Shown here: one piece after another, positions 61,397 to 64,000 of the stretch
Numbering within the stretch: position 1 is the first letter of the stretch
Layout: each line of letters starts with the position of its first letter
Assembly: GCF_019175385.1 (NCBI RefSeq)
Contig: NC_083345.1
Coordinates: 13,540,027-13,604,026, forward strand
Length of the DNA: 64,000 nt
Source of the DNA: Lycium barbarum
Taxonomy: Eukaryota > Streptophyta > Magnoliopsida > Solanales > Solanaceae
Reading direction: 5' to 3'
Made by a program: the position numbers and the translations under genes
The notes under the pieces: generated by a model
What the model was told of the DNA's origin: nothing
What the model saw: the letters and a program-made list of their open reading frames with translations, nothing else
The model's database searches: none

Positions 61397-63649
61397 TGTA
61401 ACACCCCGTAAACTTGAACTAGGTGTGAATATATAAAAATCTAGTATTAAGATGATATTTTATCTATGTGAATCCATTCTTGGTGAATTCGGGTGGAGTA
61501 TGGTCATTTTGAAGTCAAACCAATTAGTGAAGTTCTTAAGGCCTCTTAAATTCGCCTAAGTTTTGGTAGGTCTGTCTTCTGGGAGATTTTCATGAAAACA
61601 TGTTGTGAATTTGGAAACACTTCCTTCATGAATGTTGTAGCTCTTTGAAATAGATTTCCAACGGTATATTATGGGTCTTGAACAGAGATATGTACAGGAA
61701 GTTATGTCCATTTTACCAAACACTGTGCATAACCGACACACGCCGCCTTTTCAGGGGCGTGGGGGCGCGTGTGATGGCCCCGCATTGCGGCCCGATCGCG
61801 CAAATCTGAGTATTGAGCTGCAGAACATTGCGCGATGGTCCCGTATCGCGGACCAATCGCGAATCGGGTCAGATTCGGGTCAAAAATTCGGGTTACGCGT
61901 TTTTAGTTATATTTAAGGTTTGGGGTTTATTTCCCCAGCACCCCATTCGCGAAAATTTTCCCTAAAGTCAATAAGAACAAGTCCCAAGCCTCAATAACCA
62001 TACAAGGTAAGTGTTACCATGATTCTAGGTTGAATTCAAGTTCCTAATCCATTTCTAACATGATTATTGAGACCAAAAACTAGGGTTTGCAACATAATTC
62101 CTTCTAAAGTGATTCAAGCTAGGGTTTAGGTGTTCTTCGTTAGAAAAGTGAATTTTTAAACCTTGTTTAACAAATTAAGGTATGTCTCTTTAAAAATAAA
62201 ATCATTTTTGAATATAAAGGTAATTTATATGTCTCTTTTGCAAACTCTCTTGAAAGATTGATTCTTTATAAAAGCATGTTTTGAATGATATGATGAATTG
62301 GTTTTACATTCTTTAAATTTATTACATGTGTTGATTAATGGTTAATGTGCGTGAGGGGACAAGCCCATATTAAACCTTGATTGTATTATCCTCTGTATAC
62401 GTATATGAAATCATAATCATTTTCTTCTATAAAAGATGATCAGTGATGATGGTTAGTTGTTGGTATTGATGATTTTACAAAAGAACTATGACAAAGGAAT
62501 CTTGTTTAAAGAAGTGGAAACGTTTTCAAGATTATCTATGAAATTATGGATTTTCATAATGGCATAATGAACTTTAATGCTATTTGATGGTGTGATTACT
62601 TTGAGACAAATTGTGAATCGGCTTCTATGCTATGAACTATGTTGTTGTGTTTAGCCTAGCTACTCGGGAGGAAGGGTAGCCACTATGGATCCTAGTGTGT
62701 CATTGCCTAGCCATTCGGGAGGAAGAATGGCCACCATTGGGTTCGCTACCCGGGGTGTGATTTATGCCTAGCTATTCGGGAGGAAGGATAGCCACCGCGT
62801 ACTACATAGTCCGGTGTGATTTATGCCTAGCTATTCGGGAGGAAGGATAGCCACCGAGAATTATATGTTCCGGTGTGGTGCGCTATGCGCGATATGCTTG
62901 ATTCTTGGGCCTGTATTGGCATGTGTGACATTCTTATTCTCTTATGGAATTGTTGATGACTATTTTAATCGATTAAAAAGGCATATCCGAAGTTGTAACT
63001 TGACAAGAGGCTTTATAAATGGGTTTTGATACTTATTATTGAGATACATAAACTGAATAACTATTCTTATATCGCTCTCACCTGACTGGCAAAACTAATT
63101 TCTTTATGTATTATGTACTCTATTTTCTTATTACTCATTGTCCCCGAGGCACTCACTGAGTACGAAGTACTCAGGCATACCATTGTTGTTTTTGATGGTA
63201 TGTTAGGTAACGGAGAAGAGCAGGTTCTTGATACTCCAGGTGCTTAGGAAGGACTTGTTGTTGCGGATAATTTGGTGAGCCCACACATTCGTTCGTGGGA
63301 CACCCTGTTGATTTACTTATTTATTACATTAGTTGTCCGGGCTGCGTCCCGATGAGTCAGACTATTAATCCTTTATCTTAGAAGCTCCCTAGTATACATT
63401 TGTGGGTAGTTATTGAGTTATTGATTAACTCTTGGGCACGTTGTTATGTTTCACAAGTATAGATAACTAAAGACTTCCGCTGATTTAATTCTTATATGTG
63501 TGATTCGTTTACCTTTATTTTATAAACTGTTGGAGGCGAATGTTGAACCTGGCGGGTTCAAGTATTATTATGGTGTTGCTTAGGTTCTTCCGATGTTGTT
63601 CATGACGTCGGATGCCGGTCACGTCTAGGGTGGGTTTTGGGGCGTGACA
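61397..63649 (+). mobile_element. 5' LTR of a younger gypsy element
   Basis: It begins TGTAACACCCCG and ends GGGGCGTGACA, 2253 bp. A TATA-like 'gttatatttaagg' lies near 61906. Upstream of it is a GC-rich tract with 'cccgatcgcgc' and 'atcgcggaccaatcgcg' (61770-61870). It is directly followed by a primer site and the gag start, so it is a 5' LTR. The element lies within the integrase of the older one, in opposite orientation. The target duplication is probably CTATT or TATTT, and its partner lies outside the window. Confidence 0.88.
62654..62878 (+). repeat. ~59-bp tandem repeat inside the LTR, four copies
   Basis: A unit starting 'gcctagctattcgggagga' occurs at 62654, 62705, 62766 and 62825 with spacings of 51, 61 and 59 bases. 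The last two are nearly identical. Confidence 0.9.
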
Positions 63650-63653
63650 AGCT

Positions 63654-63666
63654 TGGTATCAAAGCC
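63654..63666 (+). other. tRNA primer-binding site
   Basis: TGGTATCAAAGCC begins four bases after the LTR end. It matches the initiator-methionine tRNA primer site with one change (A for G at position 9). It marks the start of minus-strand DNA synthesis. Confidence 0.85.
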
Positions 63667-63877
63667 TAGGTTTAAATACGTCCTAGGATTATTGTCGGTG
63701 TCTGTGGAGCTGTGTCTAGTGGAGTTTTCCTTGTGCAGCCTGATCACCTGCATGACCGAGAAACTCCCAGGACATTTATAGGTGTTTCCTATTCTTCTTT
63801 ATTCTAGATTGTGTTGTAGAGCTTAAAGTCCTTTTTAGGATCGTTCTAATTCGCTCGTTAATTCGTGCCTTGCAGAA

Positions 63878-64000
63878 ATGACTCTGACGCGATCCAAAAC
63901 TGGTAAACGAGGACGTCCTGCGAAAGTTAACCGAAATCTTGGGGGCGCGAATGTTGGTAATGGAAATGATGCTGGAAACCAAGCACCACCCCCAGCACCG
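63878..64000 (+). CDS. Gypsy gag, N-terminal part, cut by window end
   Basis: An ATG at 63878 opens 41 codons that run to the window edge without a stop (MTLTRSKTGKRGRPAKVNRN, then a GNG and proline-rich stretch). Position about 230 bases after the primer site, and the basic then proline-rich start, fit gypsy gag. Whether gag-pol is complete cannot be seen. The 5' region is undamaged, so the element may be intact. Confidence 0.7.
   Translation, partial: MTLTRSKTGKRGRPAKVNRNLGGANVGNGNDAGNQAPPPAP

Noticed and set aside
62654..62878. CRISPR-like spaced repeats
   Set aside because: The repeats are tandem units in a plant LTR with similar, not unique, spacers.

Overview
The window is plant nuclear DNA and most probably comes from the Solanaceae. 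The signs are one GT-AG intron-rich gene, AT-rich intergenic DNA, and dense layers of Ty3/gypsy, Ty1/copia, LINE, SINE, MITE, hAT-like and Helitron-like elements of the types usual in tobacco, pepper and tomato relatives. The species cannot be told from the sequence.

Only one host protein gene is seen. It is an RNA-dependent RNA polymerase of the RDR-gamma class (RDR3/4/5, the family of tomato Ty-1/Ty-3), on the + strand at 26067-54158. I assembled 19 exons by hand. All junctions are GT-AG and in phase, giving a 3051-nt reading frame for 1016 residues with the class-typical DFDGD catalytic motif in exon 14. The gene is 28 kb long because its introns hold a copia element (intron 4), a copia-in-copia nest inside a gypsy relic plus a TRIM (intron 11), a Helitron nested in a TIR element (intron 14), a hAT-like element (intron 3), a SINE (intron 10) and a G-rich tract (intron 1). 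A 111-bp tandem duplication copies the 3' splice site and start of exon 15, and the upstream copy carries an in-frame TGA.

Layout. 1-10148: degraded LTR-like sequence and three or four small MITE-like elements, no gene. 10149-16680: a minus-strand gypsy LTR interrupted by two oppositely oriented solo LTRs of one other family, each with a target-site duplication. 16681-20640: a 5'-truncated LINE with three amber stops in one frame. 21553-25860: a SINE, two MITEs of the 'tgtttggat' type, a 2.4-kb long-TIR fold-back element and a MITE. 26067-54158: the RDR gene. 54159-57981: another copy of the MITE, an LTR-like remnant, a TIR element and an abutting 52-bp-arm hairpin. 57982-61396: the 3' half of a decayed minus-strand gypsy element (LTR, integrase, C-terminal domain). 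61397-64000: the 5' LTR, primer-binding site and gag start of a younger + strand gypsy element that inserted into the older one and runs off the window.

The RDR protein is expected to copy RNA into double strands for siRNA production. The transposons around and inside it are typical targets of such pathways, but nothing in the sequence proves a functional link.
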